DNA of 52,185 nucleotides from Jannaschia seosinensis (lineage in GTDB: Bacteria; Pseudomonadota; Alphaproteobacteria; Rhodobacterales; Rhodobacteraceae). The notes under the pieces were generated by a model. It did no database searches. It was not told the origin of the DNA and worked only from the letters and a program-made list of their open reading frames with translations. This document shows positions 8,474 through 17,547 of the stretch, piece by piece; positions within the stretch are counted from its first letter, which is position 1; every line of letters begins with the position of its first letter. The stretch is from contig NZ_CYPR01000002.1 of NCBI RefSeq assembly GCF_001408515.1, positions 1 through 52,185 of the forward strand, given 5' to 3'. A program made the position numbers and the translations under genes.

Positions 8474-9135
8474 CGCGGCATCGGGATTTCGACCATGGGA
8501 AGGCCGGCAAGAATTGCGCGCGCGCCGGTGCCCATCAGGTCGGCGAGCGCGCGGTCACGCGTCCGCAACCCGCCCGTATAGGTGCCGTAGGCCGGCATGA
8601 TCAGCCGCCGCGCATCCCGCAGGAAACAGGGGCGCGAGATGGCGCGGCCCCGGATGTTGAGTCGCGCCTTCGGATGGTAATGGCCCGAGACCTCGTAATC
8701 CGCCCCGTCTCCGGCGATGTGGCGAAACGCGATCGGGCCGCAGGTCAAGCCATCGGCCGCATGGCCGCCGAGGCCCGTCGGCGCGGGATCGTGATTGCCC
8801 GTGATCCAGGTCCAGTCGCGGCCCGTAGTCAGGCGGCCAAGCTGGTCGCGTGTCGCTGGCGGCAGGGCGGCGGCGGCCTCCATGTCGTCGAACGTGTCGC
8901 CTAGACAGATTACCGCCCCCGGATCGGTCGCGGCGATGTCGTCCTCCAGCCGCGCGAGCGTGTCCGCAACCTCGTAGGGTGGCAGAAGCGCACCGCCGCG
9001 CCGCGCGATCCGTTCGGACTTCCCCAGATGCAGGTCGCTGACCACCAACAGCCCGGCCGCCGGCCAGTGCAGCGCGCCGGACGGGCGCGCGACCAGATGC
9101 TCTCCGGCAAAGGTGAAGGCGAGGCTGTTCCGCAT
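8470..9135 (-). CDS. pdeM: ligase-associated DNA damage response endonuclease PdeM
   Basis: A 221-residue calcineurin-like metallophosphoesterase. The metal-binding motifs are SDLHLGK (33-39), GDTFDD (79-84), GNHD (113-116) and GHYHPKA (151-157). These, and its position 48 bp behind a ligase-associated DEXH helicase, identify it as PdeM. The enzyme is placed in a DNA repair system together with an ATP-dependent DNA ligase, the Lhr-type helicase and an MBL-fold exonuclease. The ligase and the exonuclease are not in this window. The stop codon overlaps the GTG start of the next gene. Confidence 0.9.
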   Translation of the reverse strand: MRNSLAFTFAGEHLVARPSGALHWPAAGLLVVSDLHLGKSERIARRGGALLPPYEVADTLARLEDDIAATDPGAVICLGDTFDDMEAAAALPPATRDQLGRLTTGRDWTWITGNHDPAPTGLGGHAADGLTCGPIAFRHIAGDGADYEVSGHYHPKARLNIRGRAISRPCFLRDARRLIMPAYGTYTGGLRTRDRALADLMGTGARAILAGLPMVEIPMPR

Positions 9136-9183
9136 GTGTTCGGTGGATCACGACCGCGCGGGCGGCGCAAGCGTGGCGTGCCG

Positions 9184-11595
9184 TCACTCGAGGCTCAGGC
9201 CCGCTTCAGCCATCAGCCGCGTCGCCTCTTCCTGGATCAGCCGACCTTCGGCACGGCCCTTGATCGGCACGCGGCCCTGCTCGAGGAAGAGCGGCGCGGC
9301 GAGGGGCGACACCCGGTCGAGGTCGATCTGGTCGATCCGGTCGCCGACCTCCTGCAGCAGCAATTCGACGCGGCCGAAATCGATATGGCCGCGCATCGCC
9401 TCCTCCTCCGTGATCCGCAACATCAGGTGATCGGGATCGTAGCGGTGCAGCGTGTCGTAAAGGATGTCGCTGCTGAACGTGGCTTGCCGACCGCTCGTGC
9501 GCTTGCCGGGATAGTTGCGATCGATGAGACCGGCGATGATGGCCGATGCGCGAAAGGTGCGCTTCATGACGGCGTTGCCCTGAAGCCAACTTTCGAGCGC
9601 TGCATGGATCCCCTCATGCTGCAGGAAGGGGGCGACGTCGCGCACCGGCTTCAGGCCCCAGATCAGCGTGGCATAATCGGTGGCGACGAAGCCGAGTGGG
9701 TCGAGATCCGCCTCCTCCATCCCTTTGGTGATCAGCAGCGCGAGCGTCTGGTGCGCGTTGCGTCCGGCGAACCCGTAGAGACAGACGTGGTGGCGCCCGT
9801 CGCGCGGGAACGTCTCGATCAGCAGGCGGCCGGGCTCAGGCATCCGGCTGACCTCGTCCTGCAGCTCCAGCCAGTAGCGGGTATGGCTGGGCAGGCCGCC
9901 GAAGTCGCGGGTGTGCAGCATCGACTGAATGCGCGCCGCAAGTTGCACCGACGTCGTCCACTTGTAGCCGATATAGGTCGCGATCCGGGGCTCCTTGCTG
10001 GGGTTGGGGGACACCTCGACCGTCATCTCGCGCATGTTCTCGTAGCGCACGACCTGACCGCCCATCAAAAACGTGTCGCCTTTCGTCAGGGTCGCGGCAA
10101 AGCCTTCCTCGATCTCGCCCAAGGGTATGCCGCCGCGGCCCTTGAGGCGGACCTTGAGCGTGTCGGTGTCGATGATCGTGCCGAGGTTCATGCGGATCTG
10201 GCGGGCCGATCGCGGATCGCGCAGGCCCCAGATCCCCGGCTCCCGCTCCTTGAGGCGCTGGTAGCGGTCGTAGGCGCGCAGCGCATAGCCGCCGGTGGCG
10301 ACGAAGTTCAGGCATTCGTCGAAATCGCTGCGCGGAAGCTGCGAATACGGCCCGACGCTCGTCACTTCGCGATAAAGCGCATCGGCGTTGAAATCGCCTG
10401 CGCAGGCGATGCAGGCGATATGCTGGCACAGCACATCGCGCGGCCCGTCGCGCCGCAGATCGCCGTCGAGTTCGCCGTCGCGAACGGCGGCCAGCGCGGC
10501 GTGGCATTCGAGCACCTCGAACCGGTTCGCCGGCACGAGCCGCGCCTTGGACGGGGCGTTGTAGCGATGGTTGGCGCGGCCGATCCGCTGCACGAGCTGC
10601 TTGACCTTCTTCGGCGCCCCGACCTGGATCACGAGATCGACATTGCCCCAGTCGATCCCGAGGTCGAGCGAGCCGGTTGCGACGATCGCCTTGAGCTGCC
10701 CCTCAACCATCGCACGCTCGACCCGCTGACGCGCCTCCTTGGACAAGGCGCCGTGATGAATTCCGATCGGCAGGTCGTCCGTGTTGGCGAGCCAGAGATT
10801 GTGGAAGAAAATCTCGGCCTGCGCGCGGGTATTGTGGAAGATCAGCGTCGTGTTGTGACGCCGCACCTGTTCCAGCACCGCCGGGATGGCATAGCGCCCG
10901 CCCGCGCCGGCCCATGGCGGCGCGTCCTGTGTCTCGAGGATGGCGATATCCGGCGGCGGCCCGGGATCGGCCAGCACGATGGGGCAGGGGTCGGGATGGC
11001 GCGCGAGGTAATGCGCGATGACTGCCGGTTCGTCCACCGTGGCGGACAGCCCGACGCGGCGCATCCCGGGGGCGAGCGTCTGAAGCCGGCTGAGCGCGAG
11101 CATGAGTTGATCGCCACGCTTGTTTTCGGCCAGCGCATGGATCTCGTCGACGACCACCCGACGCAGCCCGGCAAACGTGCGCGCCGCGTCGGGATAGGAG
11201 ATCATCAGCGCGAGGCTCTCCGGCGTGGTCAGCAGGATCTGCGGCGGGTCCGCCCGCTGCCGCTTGCGCTGTGTCTGGCTGGTGTCGCCGGTGCGATCCT
11301 CGACGCGGATCGGCAGGCCCGCCTCCTCGATCGGGACCGCCAGATTGCGCCGTATGTCGTTGGCCAGCGCCTTGAGCGGCGAAATATAGAGCGTGTGCAG
11401 GCCTTCGTGCCCGTCTGCGCATTCCACGAGCGTCGGCAGGAACCCGGCCAGAGTCTTGCCCCCGCCCGTTGGCGCGATCAGCAGCAAGGAAGGCTCATCC
11501 CGGCGGGCGAGCAGCTCCTGCTGATGGGGGTGCAGTGTCCAATCGCGCGCAGCGAAGAAGTCCGCAAGCGCGGGCGGCAGGTCCTCAGCATTCAT
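9184..11595 (-). CDS. ligase-associated DNA damage response DEXH-box helicase (Lhr-like)
   Basis: An 803-residue superfamily 2 DNA helicase of the Lhr type. Visible motifs are motif I APTGGGKT (41-48), motif Ia ISPLKALA (71-78), TTPES, motif II DEIH (150-153), GLSAT (motif III), HHGALS, and motif VI QRIGRANHR in the second RecA domain. The C-terminal winged-helix/Lhr core region is complete in length. Family members are found beside ATP-dependent DNA ligase, PdeM and an exonuclease and are assigned to DNA damage repair. Here only PdeM follows directly. It is the first gene of a three-gene minus-strand run. Confidence 0.92.
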   Translation of the reverse strand: MNAEDLPPALADFFAARDWTLHPHQQELLARRDEPSLLLIAPTGGGKTLAGFLPTLVECADGHEGLHTLYISPLKALANDIRRNLAVPIEEAGLPIRVEDRTGDTSQTQRKRQRADPPQILLTTPESLALMISYPDAARTFAGLRRVVVDEIHALAENKRGDQLMLALSRLQTLAPGMRRVGLSATVDEPAVIAHYLARHPDPCPIVLADPGPPPDIAILETQDAPPWAGAGGRYAIPAVLEQVRRHNTTLIFHNTRAQAEIFFHNLWLANTDDLPIGIHHGALSKEARQRVERAMVEGQLKAIVATGSLDLGIDWGNVDLVIQVGAPKKVKQLVQRIGRANHRYNAPSKARLVPANRFEVLECHAALAAVRDGELDGDLRRDGPRDVLCQHIACIACAGDFNADALYREVTSVGPYSQLPRSDFDECLNFVATGGYALRAYDRYQRLKEREPGIWGLRDPRSARQIRMNLGTIIDTDTLKVRLKGRGGIPLGEIEEGFAATLTKGDTFLMGGQVVRYENMREMTVEVSPNPSKEPRIATYIGYKWTTSVQLAARIQSMLHTRDFGGLPSHTRYWLELQDEVSRMPEPGRLLIETFPRDGRHHVCLYGFAGRNAHQTLALLITKGMEEADLDPLGFVATDYATLIWGLKPVRDVAPFLQHEGIHAALESWLQGNAVMKRTFRASAIIAGLIDRNYPGKRTSGRQATFSSDILYDTLHRYDPDHLMLRITEEEAMRGHIDFGRVELLLQEVGDRIDQIDLDRVSPLAAPLFLEQGRVPIKGRAEGRLIQEEATRLMAEAGLSLE

Positions 11596-11650
11596 GTAAG
11601 GCAGGATAGGTTGTCCGCCGCGTCAGGGAAGGGCCTGCAGTGCTGGGCGA

Positions 11651-12106
11651 TCAGCGCAACCGAAGCTCGGCGCGGTAGAGATCGGCGATGCGGGCGGCGG
11701 CTTCGGCATGCGCGACCGCGGTACGATAAGCATCGCTGGCCGGCGCGGCGGCGTCCTGCATGGCCGCGCTTTCTTCAAGGATCAGAAGCTGACCTTCGAT
11801 GCCCGCGCGCAATTCCTCGGCGCTCATCGCGGCTGCGGAGGCCGTGATCATCGGATGGAGTGTGCCGGCGTCGCAGCCAGTCGCATTGCAGGACTTTCGC
11901 AGGGAGATGCCGAGATTTGCGCTTGTCATGGCGACGAACTCGACCGCTTCGACCGTACCGGGATCGAGTGGGACGTAGCGGGTCGCGGACCGTCCCGAAC
12001 CGCTCATTGCAAACGCCGTCATGGCCACGGTCAGGCTCAAAAGAGTGGTGGATAGAAATATGCGCCGCGTGCCGCGTGCGCGCGTGCCGTCGATCTTGTT
12101 GCCCAT
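11651..12106 (-). CDS. small membrane-anchored hypothetical protein
   Basis: A 151-residue protein of unknown function. It has a basic N-terminus and a hydrophobic stretch at about residues 16-34 (FLSTTLLSLTVAMTAFAM) that could be a membrane anchor or an uncleaved signal. The rest is predicted helical and rich in alanine. It has two cysteines close together (SCNATGCD) that could form a disulfide outside the membrane. The ATG at 12106 has a GAGGCAG stretch upstream. It lies 118 bp downstream of the AAA ATPase on the same strand and 55 bp before the Lhr helicase gene. Coding is supported by its clean frame and position; no family is recognised. Confidence 0.55.
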   Translation of the reverse strand: MGNKIDGTRARGTRRIFLSTTLLSLTVAMTAFAMSGSGRSATRYVPLDPGTVEAVEFVAMTSANLGISLRKSCNATGCDAGTLHPMITASAAAMSAEELRAGIEGQLLILEESAAMQDAAAPASDAYRTAVAHAEAAARIADLYRAELRLR

Positions 12107-12224
12107 TCACTGCCTCGTGCCGTCAGTGCCGCGCGTTGTTCGCGCGTGCGTCCTGACGTCCCGGATAGGGCGGAATTGCGGCGGAAATCGGGCGCTTGCA
12201 GTAAAGTCGCCCGGTAATTTCGCA

Positions 12225-13544
12225 TCAGTGGACGATATCCACCTCGTCGACAAAGAGATTGGCCCATGCCCGGTCCACCAATTCCGGCGTCATCTTGTAG
12301 GGAAGGCCCTCGAAATCGCAGGCGGCGATCATCTGGTCGATCAGGAAGACACCGTGGAAGTTGGCGTATACGTTGTCGATCTGGGGGTACTTCTTCTTGA
12401 GCAGGTGCAGCAGGGAAGCCTCGTCAAGCTCGAACCGCTTCTTCTTGGCGACCATCGCGAAGATCTTGAGAAATTCCGCTTGGGTCGGTCCGTCGATCAG
12501 GACCTTGAAGAAAATCCGTCGCAAGGCCGCTTTGTCGAAGATCTTGTTGGGGTGGAAATTTGTCGAAAAGACCACGAGCGTGTCGAAGGGAACCTCGAAT
12601 TTCTCGCCCGATTGCAATGTGAGGATATCGTAGCCCATTTCCATCGGTACGATCCAGCGATTGACGATCTTCTGCGGCGGCTCCGCCTGCCGGCCGAGGT
12701 CGTCGACGATGAAGACGCCGCCGGAGGATTTCAGCTGCAGCGACGCCTGATAGGTCCGCGAGACCGCGTTGTACTTGAGGTCGAGCATGTCGAGCGACAA
12801 CTCACCACCGGTCATCACTGTCGGACGCTGGCAAAGCAGGTAGCGCCGGTCGATGCGGGAATTGGCCTTCCGCAGACCGTTGTCCTCCTCCGAAAAATCG
12901 ACCTTGGTATGCACGATCGGATCGAAAAGAGTGATGACCGTTCCCGCATATTCGATGGCGTGCGGGATCCAGATGTTGTCCCCGAGAACGGCCCGGATCC
13001 CCTCTGCAATCGAGGATTTACCGTTGCCCGGCGGGCCATAGAGCAGAACCGATCGACCCGACCCGACCGCAGGCCCAAGCTGGTCGAGGAGGTTCTCGGG
13101 GAGGATCAGATGTCCCATTGATGCCATCAGGCGCCGGCGGGTGATCCGGACGTTGCGGACCGACTGCGCGCTGGTCTGTGCCTTGTACATCTCAAGCGGG
13201 ACCGGCATCGGACCGTAATATTCCGACTGCGCGAGGGCATCGATAGCGCGCGCCTTGCCTTGATCGGTCAGCTGGTACCCCAACTCACCGGAGGCGCCGG
13301 CATGCATCGTGCCGGTGGCCTGCATCAGACCCGCGTTGCGCAGCTGGTCGATGAGTTCTTGAGTGAGCCCGGTCGTGAGACAAACTGCCTCCGAGATCTC
13401 GCGCGTCGTTTCAATCGATTTGCGGAAGACGGTCTTCAGCATGATCTCCCGCAGAACGACTTGCGTCAGACCCGTCTCGGCCAGGCTGCGAGGAGACGGC
13501 GGGGCGGGAACAGCCAGCAGGCTAGGATCGGGGCGCATGTTCAT
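12225..13544 (-). CDS. AAA-type ATPase at the end of the tad locus
   Basis: A 439-residue ATPase with Walker A GPPGNGKSS (170-178) and a Walker B-like GGVFIVDDLG. An N-terminal region (about 1-130) resembles a winged-helix or regulatory domain. Two further features suit an AAA+ fold: a polar sensor-1-like segment VVFSTNFHPN and an arginine-rich segment AALRRIFFKV. It has no secretion-ATPase signature and is distinct from CpaF. The ATG at 13544 has GAGGA about 8 nt upstream. It follows cpaA at 62 bp on the same strand, so a role with the pilus is inferred from position only. The exact function is unknown. Confidence 0.75.
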   Translation of the reverse strand: MNMRPDPSLLAVPAPPSPRSLAETGLTQVVLREIMLKTVFRKSIETTREISEAVCLTTGLTQELIDQLRNAGLMQATGTMHAGASGELGYQLTDQGKARAIDALAQSEYYGPMPVPLEMYKAQTSAQSVRNVRITRRRLMASMGHLILPENLLDQLGPAVGSGRSVLLYGPPGNGKSSIAEGIRAVLGDNIWIPHAIEYAGTVITLFDPIVHTKVDFSEEDNGLRKANSRIDRRYLLCQRPTVMTGGELSLDMLDLKYNAVSRTYQASLQLKSSGGVFIVDDLGRQAEPPQKIVNRWIVPMEMGYDILTLQSGEKFEVPFDTLVVFSTNFHPNKIFDKAALRRIFFKVLIDGPTQAEFLKIFAMVAKKKRFELDEASLLHLLKKKYPQIDNVYANFHGVFLIDQMIAACDFEGLPYKMTPELVDRAWANLFVDEVDIVH

Positions 13545-13606
13545 CGAAAAATCCTCAGCCTGTCGGCTCAATATTGCCGTTGGTCGTTGGCGGAATTACG
13601 GCAGCT

Positions 13607-14131
13607 TCAGCCAGCTAATGCGGCCGCGAAGAAGTAGCTGCTAAGGGTCGGGGCCAGCCCGACACCGAGCGGGACGTGGCGGCGAAGGTCCTCTTGGAAC
13701 CAGATCCAATCCGGAGCCGCGACGCGCAGCGCATTCTGTCGACGAACGATTGCCATGCCGGCGATGAGGAGCACCGACCAAGCCACGTAGAGATATGCGA
13801 CCTGCACAACGTCGGCGAGCGGCACGAAGGGGGCCATCGCCGCGGCGAACTTCGCGTCGCCGGCACCCAAGCCCATCGTGCCGCTTAAAACAAATCCGAT
13901 CACCAGAACGACGGCGAATCCGGCAAAGCCCCAGAGCCAGTCCGCGAATGGGAACAGAACGATACCGGCGACGACATAGACCACAACCAGAGCGAGAACC
14001 ACGTTGTTGCGAATTTTCATCTCCTTGATATCGGTCCAAGCCGCCCACAGACAGATTGGCAGGGTCAACAAACCGAAGACCAGCCCCTGATAGGCCGTGA
14101 GCGCGAAGTCCATCGTTGCCATCGGTTCCAT
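13607..14131 (-). CDS. cpaA: type IV prepilin peptidase CpaA/TadV
   Basis: A 174-residue inner-membrane aspartic protease of the A24 family that cuts the leader of Flp prepilins. The two catalytic aspartates are visible: Asp34 in WTDIKEMKIRN and Asp92 in GAGDAKF. Several hydrophobic helices make up the rest. The N-terminal methylase domain of large prepilin peptidases is absent, as expected for TadV/CpaA. ATG at 14131 is preceded by GGGAGGG; it starts 3 bp after the TPR lipoprotein stop, so they are cotranscribed. Its substrates are probably the Flp pilins at 23973 and 24426. Confidence 0.92.
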   Translation of the reverse strand: MEPMATMDFALTAYQGLVFGLLTLPICLWAAWTDIKEMKIRNNVVLALVVVYVVAGIVLFPFADWLWGFAGFAVVLVIGFVLSGTMGLGAGDAKFAAAMAPFVPLADVVQVAYLYVAWSVLLIAGMAIVRRQNALRVAAPDWIWFQEDLRRHVPLGVGLAPTLSSYFFAAALAG

Positions 14132-14134
14132 CGT

Positions 14135-14971
14135 TCACCCTCCCAAGGATTCGAGCGCGCGCGTCGCGGCCTCGAAGTGGCGTGGATGAGTGGCTATTGC
14201 TTCCTCTAGCAAGCTGCGGCCTAAATCCGCATCACCCTGCTTGATTGCGACGACGCCGGCGGTATGCAGTAATTGTGCCCGCTCCTCCTGCGTCATGGGT
14301 ACGGAAGGCAATGCGTAATTGCCCCGCGCCGTGCGCGCCAGAACTAGATTATTTTTGGCGGTGTAGAGCCCGGAATCGTGTGTGATCGCTTCCACGAAAA
14401 GCTGCTCCGCGGCTGCATTGTCGCCACGCGTCAGTTTCGAATAGCCCCAGTTGTTAAGAACTCCGGCCGGTCTCGTCGTCAGGCCCACGGCGGTCTCGTA
14501 GAAGCTGTCGGCGCGATCCCACTTCTGTTCGCTGTCCGCGACCATCGCTTCGAGGCGGTACCGTGAGAAGGTCTCGTGCGTCGGAGGGATGGTGTTCAGC
14601 ACGACTTTTGCGGCCGTCCATTCCGAGGTGCGGATCAGCGCGTCTGCCAAGGCGACCATATCTGCCGGACCGCTGTCATCATGAGCGACGACTTTTCGCC
14701 AAGCAAGAACGGCTTCTTCATTTCTTCCGCCTCGCTTGAGGCTATTGGCGAGTCCGCGATAATGTTCGATCTCGTCGGGCTCGATCTCAATCTGTCGGCT
14801 AAAAAATGCGATAGCGTCGCGCGGTTCGGCAACCGTCATCATGATCTCGCGGATACTGTCGGCTTCCGCCTCGGCGGCATCTCTGACGGCGCGCGAAACA
14901 TCGGGTTGACCGCAAGCCGACAAAAAAATTGAGCCTCCGAGAAGGAGCGCAATGAAGAAGGGGTGGCGCAT
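14135..14971 (-). CDS. TPR-repeat lipoprotein of the tad locus
   Basis: A 278-residue lipoprotein with signal peptide and lipobox LSAC (Cys20). The rest is helical with tetratricopeptide-type repeats (for example HYRGLANSLKRGGRNEEAVLA and NWGYSKLTRGDNAAAEQLF, given in part). It belongs to the TadD-like group of periplasmic or outer-membrane-anchored assembly factors. A second TPR lipoprotein lies directly upstream (15006-15578), so the locus has a pair. It is 34 bp from that gene and 3 bp from cpaA, so all three are cotranscribed. Confidence 0.85.
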   Translation of the reverse strand: MRHPFFIALLLGGSIFLSACGQPDVSRAVRDAAEAEADSIREIMMTVAEPRDAIAFFSRQIEIEPDEIEHYRGLANSLKRGGRNEEAVLAWRKVVAHDDSGPADMVALADALIRTSEWTAAKVVLNTIPPTHETFSRYRLEAMVADSEQKWDRADSFYETAVGLTTRPAGVLNNWGYSKLTRGDNAAAEQLFVEAITHDSGLYTAKNNLVLARTARGNYALPSVPMTQEERAQLLHTAGVVAIKQGDADLGRSLLEEAIATHPRHFEAATRALESLGG

Positions 14972-15005
14972 ATCGCGTCCTTTTCTGCTCGATACCTTCT
15001 TGTTC

Positions 15006-15578
15006 TTATGACGGCTGTTTGGGGCGGACGAGGCCGATGGCTCCGTTGGCGCGACGCGTCAGCGTGAAGGTCGTATCTGTTTCGTCATCGTAGTCGATGA
15101 CCTCCAACTTTGCATAAGAAAGGCGAAGGTTCTCGCGGATCTCTGGTGAGGGTTGCAGCGCGAACGCAGTCCGAAAAGTGACATTTGCTTCGCCCAGTTC
15201 GCCCCGCTCCAGAAGTACGACACCAAGATTGTTCCAAGCGACCGCGTTACGAGGCTCGGCTTTTATAATGTCGCGTAGCAGGCGTTCGGCCTGTCGGATC
15301 CGCCCAAGCGATATATTGGCCTCGGCCATAGACATCTTGAGGTCACGCGTCATCCCATCCGGACCTGCCGCCGCCCGAGTATACGCGCCTAGCGCGAGTT
15401 CTCCCTCACCCGCCGCTAACAGGCGATCGCCGACGACGAGCGGCGAGACCAAGGCGTCGCCCCGTGCCACACCGGGAGCGAAAAGTTTGCCATCCGCGGC
15501 GGGGCCGCGGCTTTCGGTACAGCCCGCCGCGATAACGGCGATCGCCAGCAACGATAACAGAAGATTTGCCCGTGCCAT
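15006..15578 (-). CDS. tadD: TadD-like TPR lipoprotein
   Basis: A 190-residue lipoprotein. Its signal peptide MARANLLLSLLAIAVIAAGC ends in a lipobox with Cys20. It has TPR-like helical pairs (for example EPRNAVAWNNLGVVLLERG), the mark of TadD, a pilotin-like outer-membrane component of the Flp pilus system. The start at 15578 is chosen because the ATG overlaps the tadC stop by one base (TGATG), giving translational coupling. A longer frame upstream has no support. Confidence 0.85.
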   Translation of the reverse strand: MARANLLLSLLAIAVIAAGCTESRGPAADGKLFAPGVARGDALVSPLVVGDRLLAAGEGELALGAYTRAAAGPDGMTRDLKMSMAEANISLGRIRQAERLLRDIIKAEPRNAVAWNNLGVVLLERGELGEANVTFRTAFALQPSPEIRENLRLSYAKLEVIDYDDETDTTFTLTRRANGAIGLVRPKQPS

Positions 15579-16567
15579 CAGAAGCCCGCATTCCCGCTCA
15601 GCGACTCGGCGATCCCGTGCAGCGAAGGCCCGATCAGGATGATCAGCAGCGGCGGAACGCAAAACATCATCGTTCCAACGGTGAGTTTTGTCGGCAGGAC
15701 GTTCGCCTTCTCCTCGGCCCGCATAACCCGCTTGTCACGCATTTCTGCGGCATAAACTCGAAGTGCTTCGGCAATCGACGTTCCGAAATTGGCGGACTGG
15801 ATCAGCACGGTCACGAAACTCGTGATGTCTTTAATGTCACAACGGTCCGCCATCGAACGAAGGACGTCCGGCTTGTCTTTTCCGGCTTTAACCTCCTGAG
15901 CGACCGTAAAAAACTCGCCTGAGAGAGCCGGGTAGGAAGGCTCGATCTCGCTGGCGACACGAATGATCGACTGATCCAGAGACTGGCCGGCCTCGACACA
16001 TACGAGCAGTAGGTCGAGCGCATCGGGAAAACCGTCCTGAATTTCGCTCTGACGCTTGGCGACCCGCTTCTGAAGCCAGTACCGCGGAGCATAATAGCCG
16101 ACACAGCCCGGCAGTATCGCCATTAGAACCTTCTGGAAAGCTGGCGTGTTTTCTCCGGTAACGAAAAGGGCATAGACTGTACCTGCAGCAAGCAGGCCCA
16201 GCCCAAGGAGAAATTGCGCTGCCGTCAATTTGCGCACAGCGTCCTTGTGGGGGTACCCTGCGCGCATGAGCATCGTGCGCGTTCGAGACATCTCCTCTTC
16301 GTTCTGCGGGTCGAGATATTGCGCGTACTTTGCCAGGTGTTCGTTTCGCTGACCGTGTCGCGACAGACTTGTGTCGGCAGCTTCCAGAGCAGGCCTTTCG
16401 CCTTTGCGTTCGCGCTTGATGCGATCCATCGGCTCCGCGCGTTTGTGCGTGACAAATGGCAAGGCAATGACCACGAGCAGCACGCCGGCAAGGCCCGCCG
16501 CATAGATCATCCCGTCCGGCCCGGTCAGGGCGGCAATCGTGGAAATCAGGAAATCCGGCGTTAACAT
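15578..16567 (-). CDS. tadC: Tad pilus inner-membrane platform protein TadC
   Basis: A 329-residue protein of the type II secretion F (GspF/TadC) family. It has hydrophobic helices at the N-terminus, in the middle and at the C-terminus, and a cytoplasmic T2SSF domain (VCVEAGQSLDQSIIRVA, given in part, and AEALRVYAAEMRDKR). With TadB it forms the membrane platform above the CpaF ATPase. The start is ATG 16567, with GAGGTG 6 nt upstream. An in-frame GTG at 16576 has no binding site. It starts 10 bp after tadB ends and its stop overlaps the tadD start. Confidence 0.93.
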   Translation of the reverse strand: MLTPDFLISTIAALTGPDGMIYAAGLAGVLLVVIALPFVTHKRAEPMDRIKRERKGERPALEAADTSLSRHGQRNEHLAKYAQYLDPQNEEEMSRTRTMLMRAGYPHKDAVRKLTAAQFLLGLGLLAAGTVYALFVTGENTPAFQKVLMAILPGCVGYYAPRYWLQKRVAKRQSEIQDGFPDALDLLLVCVEAGQSLDQSIIRVASEIEPSYPALSGEFFTVAQEVKAGKDKPDVLRSMADRCDIKDITSFVTVLIQSANFGTSIAEALRVYAAEMRDKRVMRAEEKANVLPTKLTVGTMMFCVPPLLIILIGPSLHGIAESLSGNAGF

Positions 16568-16577
16568 TGCAGTCACC

Positions 16578-17546
16578 TCAGACCTTGATGTTGACCATCA
16601 TGCGCATGAAGATCACGTTAATGACCAGAAAAACGAACACCACGGTTGCTGCGGGGATGAAGTAGGCCGTGTCGCGGACCTCGGCGTAGTAATCCGGCTG
16701 CATCACATTGATGCCGATTGCGGCAAGTACCGGAAAGGCCGATAGGAAGACGCCGGACCAGCGCGCCTCTGCCGTAATTGCTTTGACCTTGCGGAAGAGC
16801 TTGAAACGTGCGCGCACGACCTTGGACAGCCCCTCAAGGATTTCTGCCAGATTGCCGCCAGACTTTTGCTGAATGGCAACGGCCACGGCGAGAAATCGGA
16901 GATCCTGGAGGTCGACCCGCTCGGCCAGCGCACGAAGCGCATCGGGCACATCCCGGCCGTAAGCTGCCTCATCGGCAATGAATCCCATTTCGGATCCGAG
17001 CGGATCGGCAATTTCCTTCGCCACAATCCCAATCGCGGAATTCAACGGGTGACCGACCCGCAACGAGCGGACGATCAGTTCAATGGCGTCCGGAAGCTGC
17101 TCCTCCATCAGTGAAAGGCGTTCCTTGGCCTTTTTGTTGACCCAAAAATAAACCCCTCCCACGCCAAGCGTTAACGAAAGCAGAATCCTGACCGGTCCGC
17201 TTGCGCTGGTAAACAGCGTCGTCAACACGAATGCCACCACGCATACGAGCACCATGACTCCGATCAGCATCATTGGTGAAAAAGCCAGGTTGGCCTTCTG
17301 AGCCTTTTCGGCAAGCAGGGAATAGAGCGGTATCTGCTTGGCGCTGTCGTGCTGCGACATCTCCTTGCGTAGCTGCGCCATGACCTCATCGCGGCTCTGG
17401 CCCTTGTCAAGAAGGTCCAGACGACGATTGACCCGGTTGTTCAGCTTGATCAATTTGCCGAAAACCAGAAAATACACGCCACCGATGATCAAATAGACGG
17501 CGCCAAAAATCGCCAGATAGATGAGCGGTTCGATCGAGATTTGCAT
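16578..17546 (-). CDS. tadB: Tad pilus inner-membrane platform protein TadB
   Basis: A 322-residue GspF/TadB-type protein with an N-terminal helix (LIYLAIFGAVYLIIGGVYFL), central helices and the conserved T2SSF domain (RSLRVGHPLNSAIGIVAKE, given in part, and QQKSGGNLAEILEGLS). It partners TadC. ATG at 17546 is chosen because GGGAG lies 8 nt upstream and the gene begins 1 bp after the cpaF stop. The upstream extension of the frame is a shadow of cpaF. Confidence 0.93.
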   Translation of the reverse strand: MQISIEPLIYLAIFGAVYLIIGGVYFLVFGKLIKLNNRVNRRLDLLDKGQSRDEVMAQLRKEMSQHDSAKQIPLYSLLAEKAQKANLAFSPMMLIGVMVLVCVVAFVLTTLFTSASGPVRILLSLTLGVGGVYFWVNKKAKERLSLMEEQLPDAIELIVRSLRVGHPLNSAIGIVAKEIADPLGSEMGFIADEAAYGRDVPDALRALAERVDLQDLRFLAVAVAIQQKSGGNLAEILEGLSKVVRARFKLFRKVKAITAEARWSGVFLSAFPVLAAIGINVMQPDYYAEVRDTAYFIPAATVVFVFLVINVIFMRMMVNIKV

Positions 17547-17547
17547 G

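Noticed and set aside
9028-11847. 939-residue plus-strand frame opposite the Lhr helicase
   Set aside because: The minus strand carries an unmistakable helicase with all motifs; the plus frame is a GC-rich shadow.
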